Assembly: GCA_036563895.1 (NCBI GenBank)
Contig: DATCLN010000202.1
Span: forward strand, 1-64,000
Origin: ZCTH02-B3 sp036563895
GTDB taxonomy: Bacteria; Bacillota; Bacilli; Paenibacillales; Paenibacillaceae
Reading direction: 5' to 3'
Length of the DNA: 64,000 bases
Shown here: in pieces, positions 16,013-25,216 of the stretch
Numbering within the stretch: the stretch's first letter is position 1
Layout: each line of letters starts with the position of its first letter
The notes under the pieces: generated by a model
What the model was told of the DNA's origin: nothing
The model's database searches: none
The model's input: only the letters and a program-made list of their open reading frames with translations
Position numbers and translations under genes: made by a program

Positions 16013-17506
16013 ATGGCGATGAAACTGGCGGATCTCGGCAGGCACTTGCTCGTTTGCCGCATATCCGGCGACCCGCAGACGGAAGTGGCGGGACTTGCGT
16101 CCGACTCGCGGCGGGTCGGGCCGGGCGATCTGTTTTTTTGCCTGCGCGGCCTGACGCGGGACGGCCATGACTACGCAGGGGAAGCCGTTGCGAAGGGGGC
16201 GGCGGCCCTGGTGGCGGAGCGTCAGCTGCCGCTGCCCGTACCCCAGCTGATCGTCCCCGATGCCCAGCGGGCGTTGGCCCAGCTGGCCGACGCGTTTTTC
16301 GGCCGCCCGACGCGCCTCCTGCGGCCCATCGGGGTCACCGGCACCAACGGCAAGACGACGACCACCTGGCTGATCGAGCGCATTCTGCTCGACGCGGGGG
16401 TGCCAACGGGTGTCATCGGCACCGTGGAAATCCGCTTCGCCGGACGGAGCCGCCCCGCATCGGTCACGACGCCCGACGTGCTGGAGTTGCAGCGGCTGTT
16501 CCGCGAAATGGCGGACGCCGGGGTCCGGCGCTGCGTCATGGAAGTGAGTTCCCATGCGCTGGAGCAGGGCCGCGTCCGCGGCGTGCGGTTCCGCACCGCC
16601 GTGTTCACCAACCTGACGCAGGACCATCTGGACTATCATGGCACGATGGAAGCGTACGCCGCGGCCAAGGGGCTTTTGTTCGCGCGGCTCGGCAACGCCT
16701 ATGAGGACGATCCGTCGGACCGGAACTACGCCGTGCTGAACGCGGACGACCCGGCGTCGGAACGGTTTGCGCGCATGACCAGCGCGGAAGTGGTCACCTA
16801 CGGCATCGAACGGGAAGCGATGGTGCGCGCCGTGGACGTGAAGGCGACCGCCCGGGGGGCGTCGTTTACGGCGGAGACGTTTGCCGGTTCGCGGCGCATC
16901 AACCTGCGGCTGGTGGGCAGGTTCAACGTGTACAACGCCCTGGCCGCGCTGGCGGCCGCCCTGTGCGAAGGCATCCCGCTGGAAGCCGCCGCGGCCAGCC
17001 TGGAACGCGTTGCCGGCGTGCCCGGGCGGCTGGAGCCGGTGGACGCGGGGCAGCCCTTCACCGTCGTGGTCGATTACGCCCACACGCCGGACGGGCTCGA
17101 AAATGTGCTGCGCGCCGTGCGGGAAATCGCGGACGGGCGCGTCATCTGCGTGTTCGGCTGCGGCGGCGACCGGGACCGGACGAAGCGGCCGGTCATGGGG
17201 CGCATCGCCGCGACCCTTGCCGATTTCGTATGGGTGACCAGCGACAACCCGCGCAGCGAGGACCCCGCGGCGATCATCCGGGACATCGAAGCCGGGCTCG
17301 CCGAGGCCGGCTGTCCGGCGGACCGCTACGCGACGGAAGCCGACCGGCGGACGGCCATCTTCCGCGCGGTTGAAATGGCCGGACCCGGGGATGTAGTATT
17401 GATTGCAGGCAAAGGACACGAGACGTACCAGATCGTCGGCGGCGAGACGCTGCCGTTCGACGACCGTCTGGTGGCGTCGGAAGCGATAAGGAGCCGTATG
17501 CGTTGA
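16013..17506 (+). CDS. murE: UDP-MurNAc-L-Ala-D-Glu:meso-diaminopimelate ligase MurE
   Basis: 497 residues from the ATG at 16013, 7 bases after AAGGAGA; the longer reading from 15917 has no such support. ATP-binding loop GVTGTNGKTTTTWLIE near residue 107, and SSHALEQGRVRGV and NLTQDHLDYHGTME follow. The substrate-selecting tetrad is DNPR (SDNPRSEDP, near residue 410), which marks enzymes that add meso-diaminopimelate rather than lysine. It makes the tripeptide precursor in the cytoplasm. Its stop overlaps the murF start as TTGA. Confidence 0.96.
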   Translation: MAMKLADLGRHLLVCRISGDPQTEVAGLASDSRRVGPGDLFFCLRGLTRDGHDYAGEAVAKGAAALVAERQLPLPVPQLIVPDAQRALAQLADAFFGRPTRLLRPIGVTGTNGKTTTTWLIERILLDAGVPTGVIGTVEIRFAGRSRPASVTTPDVLELQRLFREMADAGVRRCVMEVSSHALEQGRVRGVRFRTAVFTNLTQDHLDYHGTMEAYAAAKGLLFARLGNAYEDDPSDRNYAVLNADDPASERFARMTSAEVVTYGIEREAMVRAVDVKATARGASFTAETFAGSRRINLRLVGRFNVYNALAALAAALCEGIPLEAAAASLERVAGVPGRLEPVDAGQPFTVVVDYAHTPDGLENVLRAVREIADGRVICVFGCGGDRDRTKRPVMGRIAATLADFVWVTSDNPRSEDPAAIIRDIEAGLAEAGCPADRYATEADRRTAIFRAVEMAGPGDVVLIAGKGHETYQIVGGETLPFDDRLVASEAIRSRMR

Positions 17507-18969
17507 TCAGGGCGAAACTGGGAGACATCGCCGCCTGGTGCGAGGCGGCGATTTCGGAGCCGAACCGGGAAAACGAAGAGATCCGCGGGGTGTCTACCGA
17601 CACGCGCACGCTGAAGCCGGGCGAGCTGTTTGTGCCCATTGAGGGGGAACGGCACGACGGCCACGATTTTGTCGCCGACGCCGCCCGCGCCGGTGCCGCG
17701 GCCGCCCTGTGGCGGCGCGGCAGACCCGTGCCGGAGGAAGGCGCCGGCCTTCCGCTGCTCCTGGTGGACGATCCGCTGGAGGCCTTGCAGAAGCTGGCGG
17801 AGCGGTACCGCGCTTCGCTCGGGGCGAAAGTGGTGGCGGTCACCGGAAGCAATGGCAAGACGACCACGAAGGACCTCATCGCCTCCGTGCTGGCTCAGCG
17901 GCTGCGCGTGCACAAGACGGCCGGCAACCTGAACAACCACATCGGTCTGCCGCTTACCATCCTGCGGGCGGATCCGGACACGGAAGCGCTCGTGGTGGAG
18001 ATGGGCATGAGCGGGCGGGGCGAAATTTCGCGCCTCACCCGGCTGGCCAGGCCGGATGTGGCGGTGATCACCAACATTGGCGAAGCGCATCTGATGCAGC
18101 TCGGCTCGCGGCGCAACATCGCGCGGGCCAAGCTGGAGATCGCCGAGGGCCTTGGGCCCGGCGGCGTGCTGGTCGTTCCGGAAAACGAACCGCTGATCCG
18201 GGAAGAACTGGCCGCTTCTCCCCCGCCCGCGGGCGTCCGCGTGTTCACCTTCGGGGAAGGGGCGGACAGCGATGTTCGGGTGCACGGCATCCGTGCGGAC
18301 GTGGACGGCACGGCGTTCCGCCTGGCTTTCGGACCGGCGCTTGATCCGGATCCGGCCGGGCCGGCGGAGGAAGGGGAGCCGTTCCGGGTGCCCCTGCCCG
18401 GCCGGCACAACGCCGTGAATGCCGCGGCCGCCGCGGCCGTGGGAAGGCTTTTCGGCCTGGACGCCGAAGCCATCCGGCGCGGGCTGGCGGAGGCTTCCGT
18501 CACCGGCATGCGCATCGAGCGCACGGCGGCCTGGAACGGCGCCGTCCTGCTCAACGACGCCTACAACGCGAGCCCGACCTCGGTGCGGGCAGCCATCAGC
18601 CTTGTCGGGGAACTCTCCGGGTTCCGGCGGAAATGGCTGCTCCTGGGCGACATGCTGGAGCTGGGCCCCGAAGAAGCCGCCCTGCACGCGGCCATCGGCC
18701 GGGAAGCGGCGTCCCGCGGGGTGGATCGGCTGTACACGTACGGAAAGCTTGCGGCGCACATCGCCGAGGAAGCCGCGCGCCTCATGCCGGAGGAGGGCCG
18801 GGTGCGGCACTTCGGGGACAAGGCCGCCCTGGCGGCCGCCGTCATGGAGGAGCTGGATCCGGCCGACCTGGTGCTGGTCAAGGCTTCGCGCGGCATGAAG
18901 ATGGAAGAGGTGGTCCATTTGCTGCAGGCCGGACCCGGCGGAGGGACTGGAGGGGAAACCCATGGATAA
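17503..18969 (+). CDS. murF: UDP-MurNAc-tripeptide:D-Ala-D-Ala ligase MurF
   Basis: 488 residues. TTG start overlapping the murE stop by four bases, with AAGGAG about 9 bases upstream. Mur ligase architecture: N-terminal UDP-binding domain with GVSTDTRTLKPGELFV, ATP loop AVTGSNGKTTTKDLI near residue 112, and GNLNNHIGLPLTIL, which is characteristic of MurF. The C-terminal part has NDAYNASPTSV. It adds D-Ala-D-Ala to finish the pentapeptide. Its last 8 bases overlap mraY. Confidence 0.96.
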   Translation: MIRAKLGDIAAWCEAAISEPNRENEEIRGVSTDTRTLKPGELFVPIEGERHDGHDFVADAARAGAAAALWRRGRPVPEEGAGLPLLLVDDPLEALQKLAERYRASLGAKVVAVTGSNGKTTTKDLIASVLAQRLRVHKTAGNLNNHIGLPLTILRADPDTEALVVEMGMSGRGEISRLTRLARPDVAVITNIGEAHLMQLGSRRNIARAKLEIAEGLGPGGVLVVPENEPLIREELAASPPPAGVRVFTFGEGADSDVRVHGIRADVDGTAFRLAFGPALDPDPAGPAEEGEPFRVPLPGRHNAVNAAAAAAVGRLFGLDAEAIRRGLAEASVTGMRIERTAAWNGAVLLNDAYNASPTSVRAAISLVGELSGFRRKWLLLGDMLELGPEEAALHAAIGREAASRGVDRLYTYGKLAAHIAEEAARLMPEEGRVRHFGDKAALAAAVMEELDPADLVLVKASRGMKMEEVVHLLQAGPGGGTGGETHG

Positions 18970-19933
18970 CACGGCCGTGCTGTGGGCGGTCGGCGTCGCC
19001 TTCGCGCTGGCGGTGCTGCTCGGGCCGCCGGGCATCCCGCTGCTCCGCCGGCTCAAGTTCGGCCAGCAGGTCCGGGACGACGGCCCGTCGACCCACCTGT
19101 CCAAACAGGGAACGCCCACGATGGGCGGAATTCTCATCCTGCTGGCGGCCGCCGTCGCGTTTGTGCGGTTTTCCGACCGGGGGCTTTCCTTCTGGGCTTT
19201 GGTCGTCGCCTGTTTCGGTTTCGGCCTGGTCGGTTTTCTGGACGATTACATCAAGATCGCGTTCAAGCGTTCCCTGGGGCTGACGGCCCTCCAGAAGCTT
19301 GCCGGGCAGCTCTTCTTTGCCGTTCTTTTTTGCCTTTTGCTTTACCTGGACGGACATCCCACCCGTCTGGCCGTGCCGGGCACGGACTGGTCGCTGGAGC
19401 TGGGCTGGGGCTATTGGGTGCTGGCCGTGCTCGTCCTGCTCGCCACCAGCAATGCCGTCAACTTCACCGACGGGCTGGACGGGCTTTTGGCCGGGACAAG
19501 CGCCCTTGCTTACGGAGCCTTTCTGGTGATCGCGATGGAACGGATGCACCAGCCCGCCGCCGTCTTCGCCGCGGCGATGATCGGGGCGGTGCTCGGCTTT
19601 CTCGTGTTCAACGCCCATCCGGCCAAGGTGTTCATGGGCGACACCGGGTCCCTGGCCATCGGCGGCGGCCTGGGAGCCGTGGCGCTGCTCACGGGCAATG
19701 AGCTTCTGCTTCCGGTCATCGGCGGGGTGTTCGTGGTGGAAATGGTGTCCGTCATCCTGCAGGTGGTGTCGTTCAAGACGCGGGGCAAACGCATTTTCAA
19801 AATGAGCCCCATCCACCACCACTTCGAGCTGTCCGGCTGGTCCGAATGGCGCGTGGTGACGACGTTCTGGTTCGCCGGCCTGGTGCTTGCCGCCGTCGGC
19901 CTCATCTGGTACAAGGGGACCTGGACCGCATGA
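18962..19933 (+). CDS. mraY: Phospho-MurNAc-pentapeptide transferase MraY
   Basis: 323 residues, polytopic with about ten membrane helices. MraY attaches phospho-MurNAc-pentapeptide to undecaprenyl phosphate to make lipid I at the inner face of the membrane. Diagnostic stretches are GTPTMGGILIL, GFLDDYIKI with the acidic pair, NAVNFTDGLDGL near residue 163, HPAKVFMGDTGSLAIGG, and FKMSPIHHHFELSGW near the C-terminus. It overlaps murF by 8 bases and murD by 4 (ATGA), so translation is probably coupled throughout. Confidence 0.97.
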   Translation: MDNTAVLWAVGVAFALAVLLGPPGIPLLRRLKFGQQVRDDGPSTHLSKQGTPTMGGILILLAAAVAFVRFSDRGLSFWALVVACFGFGLVGFLDDYIKIAFKRSLGLTALQKLAGQLFFAVLFCLLLYLDGHPTRLAVPGTDWSLELGWGYWVLAVLVLLATSNAVNFTDGLDGLLAGTSALAYGAFLVIAMERMHQPAAVFAAAMIGAVLGFLVFNAHPAKVFMGDTGSLAIGGGLGAVALLTGNELLLPVIGGVFVVEMVSVILQVVSFKTRGKRIFKMSPIHHHFELSGWSEWRVVTTFWFAGLVLAAVGLIWYKGTWTA

Positions 19934-21357
19934 AACCTCTCGAAGCGTATCGCGGGCGGAAAGTGGCGGTGCTCGGGCTGGCGCGCAGCGGCGCGGCCGC
20001 GGCAAAGCTGTTCCGCGGCCTCGGCGCGGAAGTGACGGCGAACGACCTCAAGCCGCGCGACCAGTGCCCGGAAGCGGACGAGCTGGAGGCGTTGGGCGTC
20101 ACGGTGATCTGCGGGGGCCATCCCGACGATTTCCCGGCGGCGGACGCCGCCCTGCTGGTGAAAAATCCGGGCATCCCGTATTCCGCGCCGCCCGTGGCAA
20201 GGGCCGAGGTCCTGGGCATCGAAATCGTCACCGAAGTGGAGGTGGCGGGGCAGCTCGCCCGCGCGCCCATCATCGGCATCACCGGTTCCAACGGGAAAAC
20301 GACCACGACGACATTGACCGGCCATCTGCTGGAAGCCGCCGGGTTCAAGGCCGTTGTCGCCGGCAACATCGGCCGGCCGCTGTGCGAAGCCGCTTTGGAA
20401 GCCGCGCCGGACGGATGGCTGGTGGCCGAACTGAGCAGCTTCCAGCTGATGGGGACGTCCGCTTTCCACCCGCGGATCGCCTGCCTGCTCAACGTCTATC
20501 CGACGCATCTCGATTACCACGGCACCATGGACAATTACATCGAAGCGAAAGCCCGGCTGTTCGCCAACCAGACGGCGGACGACACGGCGGTGTACAACGC
20601 GGACGATCCCGTCTGCGTCCGGCTCTCCGCATCGCTGAAGGCGCGCAGGTGGCCTTTTTCGCTGCTGCGGCGCCTTGAGGAGGGCGTCTATGTCGATCCT
20701 CCCTATTCCGATGGGACAGGCCCTTCCGCGGACGGGGAAGACCGCTGGATCACGGCCCGGCGGGGCGGGAAGGAGATGCGCGTCGCTCCCGTGGCGGAGC
20801 TGGGCATCCCGGGGCGGCACAACGTCGCCAACGCGCTGGCCGCCGTCGCCGCCGCCTTGGCCGCGGGCGCGCCGCCGGAGGCGCTGCGCGCGCCCCTGCG
20901 CGAATTCCGCGGGGTGGAGCATCGCCTGGAGCTGGTCAGGGAAATCCGGGGCATTCGCTTCTACAACGATTCCAAGGCGACCAATCCGGCGGCCACGGCC
21001 ATGTCCATCGCTTCCCTTTCCGGACCGGTCGTGCTCATCGCCGGCGGCAAGGACAGGGGATCGGATTTCGCCGAGCTTCTCCCCGCCTTCCGCGAGCGGG
21101 TGCGGGTGCTGGTCGCTCTCGGGGAAACGCGGCACAAACTTCGTGAAGCGGCGGCAAAGGCGGGTTTGACGAAGGTGATCGTCGTCGAACCTGAAGATGA
21201 TGCCGCCGATACGCTGCGCCGCGCCGTGCGGGAAGCCGCGGCCGCCGCGCGGGAGGGCGACGCCGTGCTGCTTTCTCCCGCCTGCGCGAGCTGGGACATG
21301 TTCCCGTCCTTCGAGGTGCGGGGCCGAATTTTTAAGGAATCGGCGCATACGTTGTAA
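19930..21357 (+). CDS. murD: UDP-MurNAc-L-alanine:D-glutamate ligase MurD
   Basis: 475 residues from the ATG at 19930 that overlaps the mraY stop. N-terminal Rossmann-like domain (KVAVLGLARSGAAAAKL), ATP loop IIGITGSNGKTTTTTLTGHL near residue 115, then AELSSFQL and NVYPTHLDYHGTMDNYIEAK, all typical of MurD. The C-terminal domain has FYNDSKATNPAAT. It adds D-glutamate to UDP-MurNAc-L-Ala. No murC is present in the window, which is usual for Bacillales, where murC lies elsewhere. Confidence 0.96.
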   Translation: MKPLEAYRGRKVAVLGLARSGAAAAKLFRGLGAEVTANDLKPRDQCPEADELEALGVTVICGGHPDDFPAADAALLVKNPGIPYSAPPVARAEVLGIEIVTEVEVAGQLARAPIIGITGSNGKTTTTTLTGHLLEAAGFKAVVAGNIGRPLCEAALEAAPDGWLVAELSSFQLMGTSAFHPRIACLLNVYPTHLDYHGTMDNYIEAKARLFANQTADDTAVYNADDPVCVRLSASLKARRWPFSLLRRLEEGVYVDPPYSDGTGPSADGEDRWITARRGGKEMRVAPVAELGIPGRHNVANALAAVAAALAAGAPPEALRAPLREFRGVEHRLELVREIRGIRFYNDSKATNPAATAMSIASLSGPVVLIAGGKDRGSDFAELLPAFRERVRVLVALGETRHKLREAAAKAGLTKVIVVEPEDDAADTLRRAVREAAAAAREGDAVLLSPACASWDMFPSFEVRGRIFKESAHTL

Positions 21358-21360
21358 AAA

Positions 21361-21426
21361 GGGGCCCGTCCCCGGCAGGGGCCGTCCGCCGCAGGAACCC
21401 GTTCCCCTGCAGGGACCCGCCCCTCA
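21361..21426 (+). repeat. Tandem imperfect 33-base repeat between murD and spoVE
   Basis: Two adjacent 33-base units (21361-21393 and 21394-21426) share the frame GG..CCCGT.CCC..GCAGGG.CC. Each has internal dyad symmetry, such as GTTCCCCTGCAGGGAC in the second, so each could fold as a hairpin. They fill most of the 96-base murD-spoVE gap. Confidence 0.5.
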
Positions 21427-21453
21427 TCCCGCGCGACGCGAGGTGTTCGCTTT

Positions 21454-22560
21454 ATGGCGCAGGCGACCGGTTCCCGTTCCCATCCCGATTTCTGGATCAT
21501 CGCCGCGACGCTGGGCATTCTGGCCATCGGCGTGGTCATGGTGTACAGCGCCAGCGCCGTGGCCGCCTTCCGCGACTACGGCGACGCCTATTACTATTTC
21601 AAGCGCCAGCTGCTCTTTGCGGCCCTGGGCCTTGCGGCCATGTACGCCGCCATGAACGTCGACTACACGCGCTGGAAAAAGTGGGCTTTGCCCGGGCTGC
21701 TCGTCTGTTTCGCGCTGCTGTGCCTGGTGCTTGTGCCCGGCGTCGGGGTGGTGCGCGGGGGCGCCCGCAGCTGGCTTGGCATCGGTTCCTTCGGCATCCA
21801 GCCCTCCGAGTTCATGAAGCTGGCGATGATCGTGTTTCTCGCCTGGTATCTGTCGGAACGGCAGCGGGAGATGACGTCGTTCACGCGGGGGCTTCTGCCC
21901 GCCCTGGCGGTGCTGGGGGCCGCCTTCGGCCTCATCATGCTGCAGCCCGACCTCGGCACGGGCGCGGTGATGATCGGCGCCTCGCTTATGGTCATTTATG
22001 CGGCGGGCGCGCGGCTTGCCCATCTCGCCGCCCTGGCGCTGGCGGGGCTCGCGGGGCTGGCCGCCCTGATCGCCGCGGCGCCTTACCGGTTGCAGCGGAT
22101 CGTCGCCTATCTGGACCCTTGGCAGGACCCGCAGGGGGCCGGCTACCAGGCAATCCAGTCGCTGTACGCCGTCGGGCCGGGGGGCCTGCTGGGCCTCGGC
22201 CTCGGCATGAGCCGCCAGAAATACAGCTATCTGCCGGAACCGCAGACGGATTTCATTTTTTCCATCCTGGCGGAGGAACTCGGCTTTGTCGGCGGCGCGC
22301 TGCTCATCCTGCTGTTCCTGCTCCTCGTGTGGCGAGGCATGCGGACGGCGATCGCCGTCGCCGATCCGTTTGGCAGTTTTCTCGCCGCCGGCATCGTGGC
22401 CATTTTCGCCGTGCAGGTGCTCATCAACATCGGCGTCGTCATCGGGCTGCTGCCGGTCACCGGCATCACGCTGCCCCTGGTCAGCTACGGCGGGTCGTCG
22501 CTCACGCTCCTGCTGACGGCGATCGGCATTTTGCTCAACATATCCCGGTCCGCGAGGTGA
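21454..22560 (+). CDS. spoVE: SEDS family peptidoglycan polymerase SpoVE/FtsW
   Basis: 368 residues with about ten membrane helices. SEDS signatures: VVMVYSASAVAAF near the N-terminus, ARSWLGIGSFGIQPSEFMKL near residue 108, and LPLVSYGGSSL near the C-terminus. SEDS proteins are glycosyltransferases that polymerise lipid II with a class B PBP partner. In B. subtilis the copy between murD and murG is SpoVE, partner of SpoVD in cortex synthesis. If no other ftsW exists in the genome, this one could serve division as well. A GAGGTG site precedes the ATG. Confidence 0.92.
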   Translation: MAQATGSRSHPDFWIIAATLGILAIGVVMVYSASAVAAFRDYGDAYYYFKRQLLFAALGLAAMYAAMNVDYTRWKKWALPGLLVCFALLCLVLVPGVGVVRGGARSWLGIGSFGIQPSEFMKLAMIVFLAWYLSERQREMTSFTRGLLPALAVLGAAFGLIMLQPDLGTGAVMIGASLMVIYAAGARLAHLAALALAGLAGLAALIAAAPYRLQRIVAYLDPWQDPQGAGYQAIQSLYAVGPGGLLGLGLGMSRQKYSYLPEPQTDFIFSILAEELGFVGGALLILLFLLLVWRGMRTAIAVADPFGSFLAAGIVAIFAVQVLINIGVVIGLLPVTGITLPLVSYGGSSLTLLLTAIGILLNISRSAR

Positions 22561-22565
22561 AGCCC

Positions 22566-23720
22566 ATGCGCGTGGTCCTCACGGGAGGAGGAACCGGCGG
22601 CCACATCTATCCCGCACTGGCCATCGGACAAGAGGTGCTGGCGCGGGAACCCGGTTCGGAGCTTTTGTACATAGGCGCCGTCCGCGGCCTGGAAAGCCGC
22701 GTCGTCCCGCAGCGGGGCATCCGCTTCGAGGCGCTGGACGTCACCGGCTTCCGCCGCTCCCTGTCGTGGCACAACGTGCGCACCGTGTGGCGCTTCCTCG
22801 CCGGCGTGCGCCGGGCGAGGAGGCTGCTGCGCCAGTTCCGCCCGGACATCGTCGTCGGCACCGGCGGCTACGTCTGCGGCCCCGTGGTCTACGCGGCGGC
22901 CCGGCTCGGCATTCCGACCCTCATCCACGAGCAGAACGTGGTGCCGGGCCTGGCCAACCGTTTTCTCGCCCGCCATGCGCGGGCGGTGGCGTACAGCTTC
23001 GCCGATTCGGAGGCGCATTTTCGCCGCCTGACCGCCGGGCGCTTCCGGGACAAGGGGGGCGTCCGCCTGCTGCACAGCGGCAACCCTTGCGCCAGCGCGG
23101 CGGCCGCCGCGTCCCCGGACAAGGGCTTCGCCTCCCTGGGATTCGCTCCCGGCACGCCCTTCGTGCTCGTCGTCGGCGGCAGCGGCGGCGCGAAGGCGAT
23201 CAACGAGGCGGCCGCGGCGATGGTTCCCCTCATGGACCGCCTGCCGGACGTTCGCTTTGTTTTTGTGACGGGAGATAAATACTATGAGGAAATTGCGGCG
23301 GGTGTCGGCGGCTCGCCCCCCGCGTCGGACGGCCGGCTCAAGATCCTGCCGTACATCCACAACATGCCGGAGGTGCTGGCGGCCGCCTCGCTGGTCGTCA
23401 GCCGCGCGGGCGCTTCCTTTCTCGCGGAGATCACGGCCATCGGCGTGCCGGCCATCCTGATCCCTTCGCCCAACGTGACGGGCAACCACCAGCAGCCCAA
23501 CGCGGAAAGCCTGGCGCGGGAAGGGGCGGCGGTCATGCTCCTTGAGCGGGAGTTGACGGGCGAGACGCTGTTTGGGCACATCGCCGCCATCATGCGGGAC
23601 CCGGCGCGCCGGCGATCGATGGCGGCGGCTTCCCGCGCCCTCGGCAAGCCGGAAGCGGCGGCGCTGATCTACGAGGAGATGCGCAGGCTCACCGCGGCCG
23701 CAACCCCGAACCGCCAATAA
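22566..23720 (+). CDS. murG: Lipid II synthase MurG (UDP-GlcNAc transferase)
   Basis: 384 residues from the ATG at 22566; the GAGGTGA Shine-Dalgarno overlaps the spoVE stop. Glycine-rich loop 1 is VVLTGGGTGGHIYPALAI at the N-terminus, and loop 2 contains VVGTGGYVCGPVVYAA. The donor-binding part is VSRAGASFLAEITAIGVPAI followed by IPSPNVTGNHQQPNAE. It is a peripheral membrane GT28 enzyme converting lipid I to lipid II. It is the last gene before a 388-base gap carrying an unusual repeat element. Confidence 0.96.
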   Translation: MRVVLTGGGTGGHIYPALAIGQEVLAREPGSELLYIGAVRGLESRVVPQRGIRFEALDVTGFRRSLSWHNVRTVWRFLAGVRRARRLLRQFRPDIVVGTGGYVCGPVVYAAARLGIPTLIHEQNVVPGLANRFLARHARAVAYSFADSEAHFRRLTAGRFRDKGGVRLLHSGNPCASAAAAASPDKGFASLGFAPGTPFVLVVGGSGGAKAINEAAAAMVPLMDRLPDVRFVFVTGDKYYEEIAAGVGGSPPASDGRLKILPYIHNMPEVLAAASLVVSRAGASFLAEITAIGVPAILIPSPNVTGNHQQPNAESLAREGAAVMLLERELTGETLFGHIAAIMRDPARRRSMAAASRALGKPEAAALIYEEMRRLTAAATPNRQ

Positions 23721-23899
23721 GGACAAAAATGCCATTATTTATTCGTTTTCATGGCTGTCTGAATGAAATAACGACATTCGTGCCATTATTTTCGGGGCGG
23801 TCGCGTGAAATCGCACAACTTTTTCCAATTTAATGGCACAAAATGCAATTGTTTTTTCAAGAAGGCCGTTTTCATGCGAAAATAATGGCACTTTTGTCG
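23721..23899. repeat. AT-rich dyad element with four copies of a 12-20 base motif
   Basis: The motif GTGCCATTATTTTCG, often preceded by AACGACAAAA, occurs four times: plus strand from 23722 and from 23773, minus strand ending at 23846 and 23898. Spacing within each arm is 51 and 52 bases and the arms are mirror images around about 23810. The outermost copies form near-perfect 19-base terminal inverted repeats (GACAAAAATGCCATTATTT against GACAAAAGTGCCATTATTT). It is far more AT-rich than the flanking genes and encodes nothing evident. A miniature mobile element or a species-specific intergenic repeat is possible. Confidence 0.7.
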
Positions 23900-24108
23900 T
23901 TGTTCCAAAGTCCGCTCCCGCAGGCAGACGCACACCATCCACCGTGCCCCGGGCAAATGGGCGTTTGTCACCCCGGGCGGCGCCCCGTCATAGGATACAA
24001 CGTGACCGCGGCGGATGCCCGGCGCGGCCCATAAGCGGACGCGCCGTATTCCGCCCGCGGCGGATGGGTCCGCTTCCCCGGCGCAACGGGCAAGGAGGAA
24101 CTTCGTCC
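23900..24108 (+). other. Remainder of the murG-murB intergenic region
   Basis: No gene. GC-rich except for CATAGGATA at 23989-23997, which fits the -10 pattern CATANNNTA of mother-cell sigma factors; no convincing -35 accompanies it. The murB Shine-Dalgarno AAGGAGGAA is at 24092-24100. Confidence 0.35.
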
Positions 24109-25020
24109 ATGTCCATGCAACGGCTGATCGACGAGCTGAAAAAGGCGAATATCGGCGCCGTGCGGCAAAACGAACCGCTGGCCGAACACACCACGTGGAA
24201 AATCGGCGGCCCGGCGGATCTGTTCCTCGTGCCGGAGACGGCGGACGGGCTGTCCGCCGCCCTCGCCGCGCTGCGCCGCCACGGGGTGCCGTGGCATCTG
24301 CTCGGCCGGGGATCAAACACGCTGGTGACCGACAAAGGGGTCCGGGGGGCGGTCATCAAGCTGGGGAGCGGATTCGACTACGCGCGGTTCGAAGGACACG
24401 ACGTCGTGGCGGGAGGGGCTTTTTCCTTCATCAAGCTGTCGGTCCTGGCGGGCAAGGCCGGGCTGACCGGGCTGGAGTTCGCGGGAGGCATCCCGGGTTC
24501 GGTCGGCGGAGCGGTCTACATGAACGCCGGGGCGCACGGGTCGGACGTATCGCGGATTTTCCTTTCCGCCGACATCGTTTGGGAAGACGGGACGAAGGCC
24601 ACCTGCACAAAGGAAGAAATGGAATTCGGATACCGGCATTCCATCCTGCAAAGGCGGCGGGGCATCGTGACGGAGGCGCGGTTCCGCCTGGCGCAGGGCG
24701 ACCGCAAGGAGATCGCGGCGGCGATGGCCACCTACAAGGATCGCCGCCTGCGGACGCAGCCGCTGCAGATGGCCTGCGCGGGCAGCGTGTTCCGCAATCC
24801 GCCGGGCGACCACGCCGCGCGGCTCATCGAGGCCGCCGGCCTGAAGGGCGCCCGCGTGGGGGCCGCCGAGGTGTCCACGCTGCACGCCAATTTCATCGTC
24901 AACCACGGCGGCGCGACGGCCGAGGACGTCCTTGCGCTGATGCGGCACATCCAGGACACCGTCGAGCGGAAATGCGGGGTTCGTCTGATACCGGAGGTGC
25001 TGCTGATCGGCGAGCGGTAA
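24109..25020 (+). CDS. murB: UDP-N-acetylenolpyruvoylglucosamine reductase MurB
   Basis: 303 residues from the ATG at 24109 after AAGGAGGAA. FAD-binding half: HTTWKIGGPADLFLVPET and LLGRGSNTLVTDKGVRG. The catalytic half has FAGGIPGSVGGAVYMNAGAH, YRHSIL, the serine proton donor in CAGSVFRNP, and LHANFIVNHGGA; IPEV near the C-terminus carries the conserved glutamate. The short form and the YRHS-type sequence indicate the Gram-positive class. It makes UDP-MurNAc with NADPH. B. subtilis also places murB between murG and divIB. Confidence 0.95.
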   Translation: MSMQRLIDELKKANIGAVRQNEPLAEHTTWKIGGPADLFLVPETADGLSAALAALRRHGVPWHLLGRGSNTLVTDKGVRGAVIKLGSGFDYARFEGHDVVAGGAFSFIKLSVLAGKAGLTGLEFAGGIPGSVGGAVYMNAGAHGSDVSRIFLSADIVWEDGTKATCTKEEMEFGYRHSILQRRRGIVTEARFRLAQGDRKEIAAAMATYKDRRLRTQPLQMACAGSVFRNPPGDHAARLIEAAGLKGARVGAAEVSTLHANFIVNHGGATAEDVLALMRHIQDTVERKCGVRLIPEVLLIGER

Positions 25021-25216
25021 TCCGGACGGGCAAGGATCTTCCAGTCTCTGCCGGGCCGGTGTGCATCTCGCAAGCGGGGATGATATAATCAGAGTGGCTC
25101 TACCGGAGATTTGACCAAACGACCGCATCGAGCGCAGGTTCCGGTGCCTCGGCGCGCCGATCGGGCGGGTGCCGGACGAAAAGGAACAGCCACGGGGAAG
25201 GGAGGCGCCGCTGCCG

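Noticed and set aside
23721..23899. A CRISPR array in the murG-murB gap
   Set aside because: Only four motif copies, two of them inverted, with no equal-length unique spacers and no cas genes nearby.
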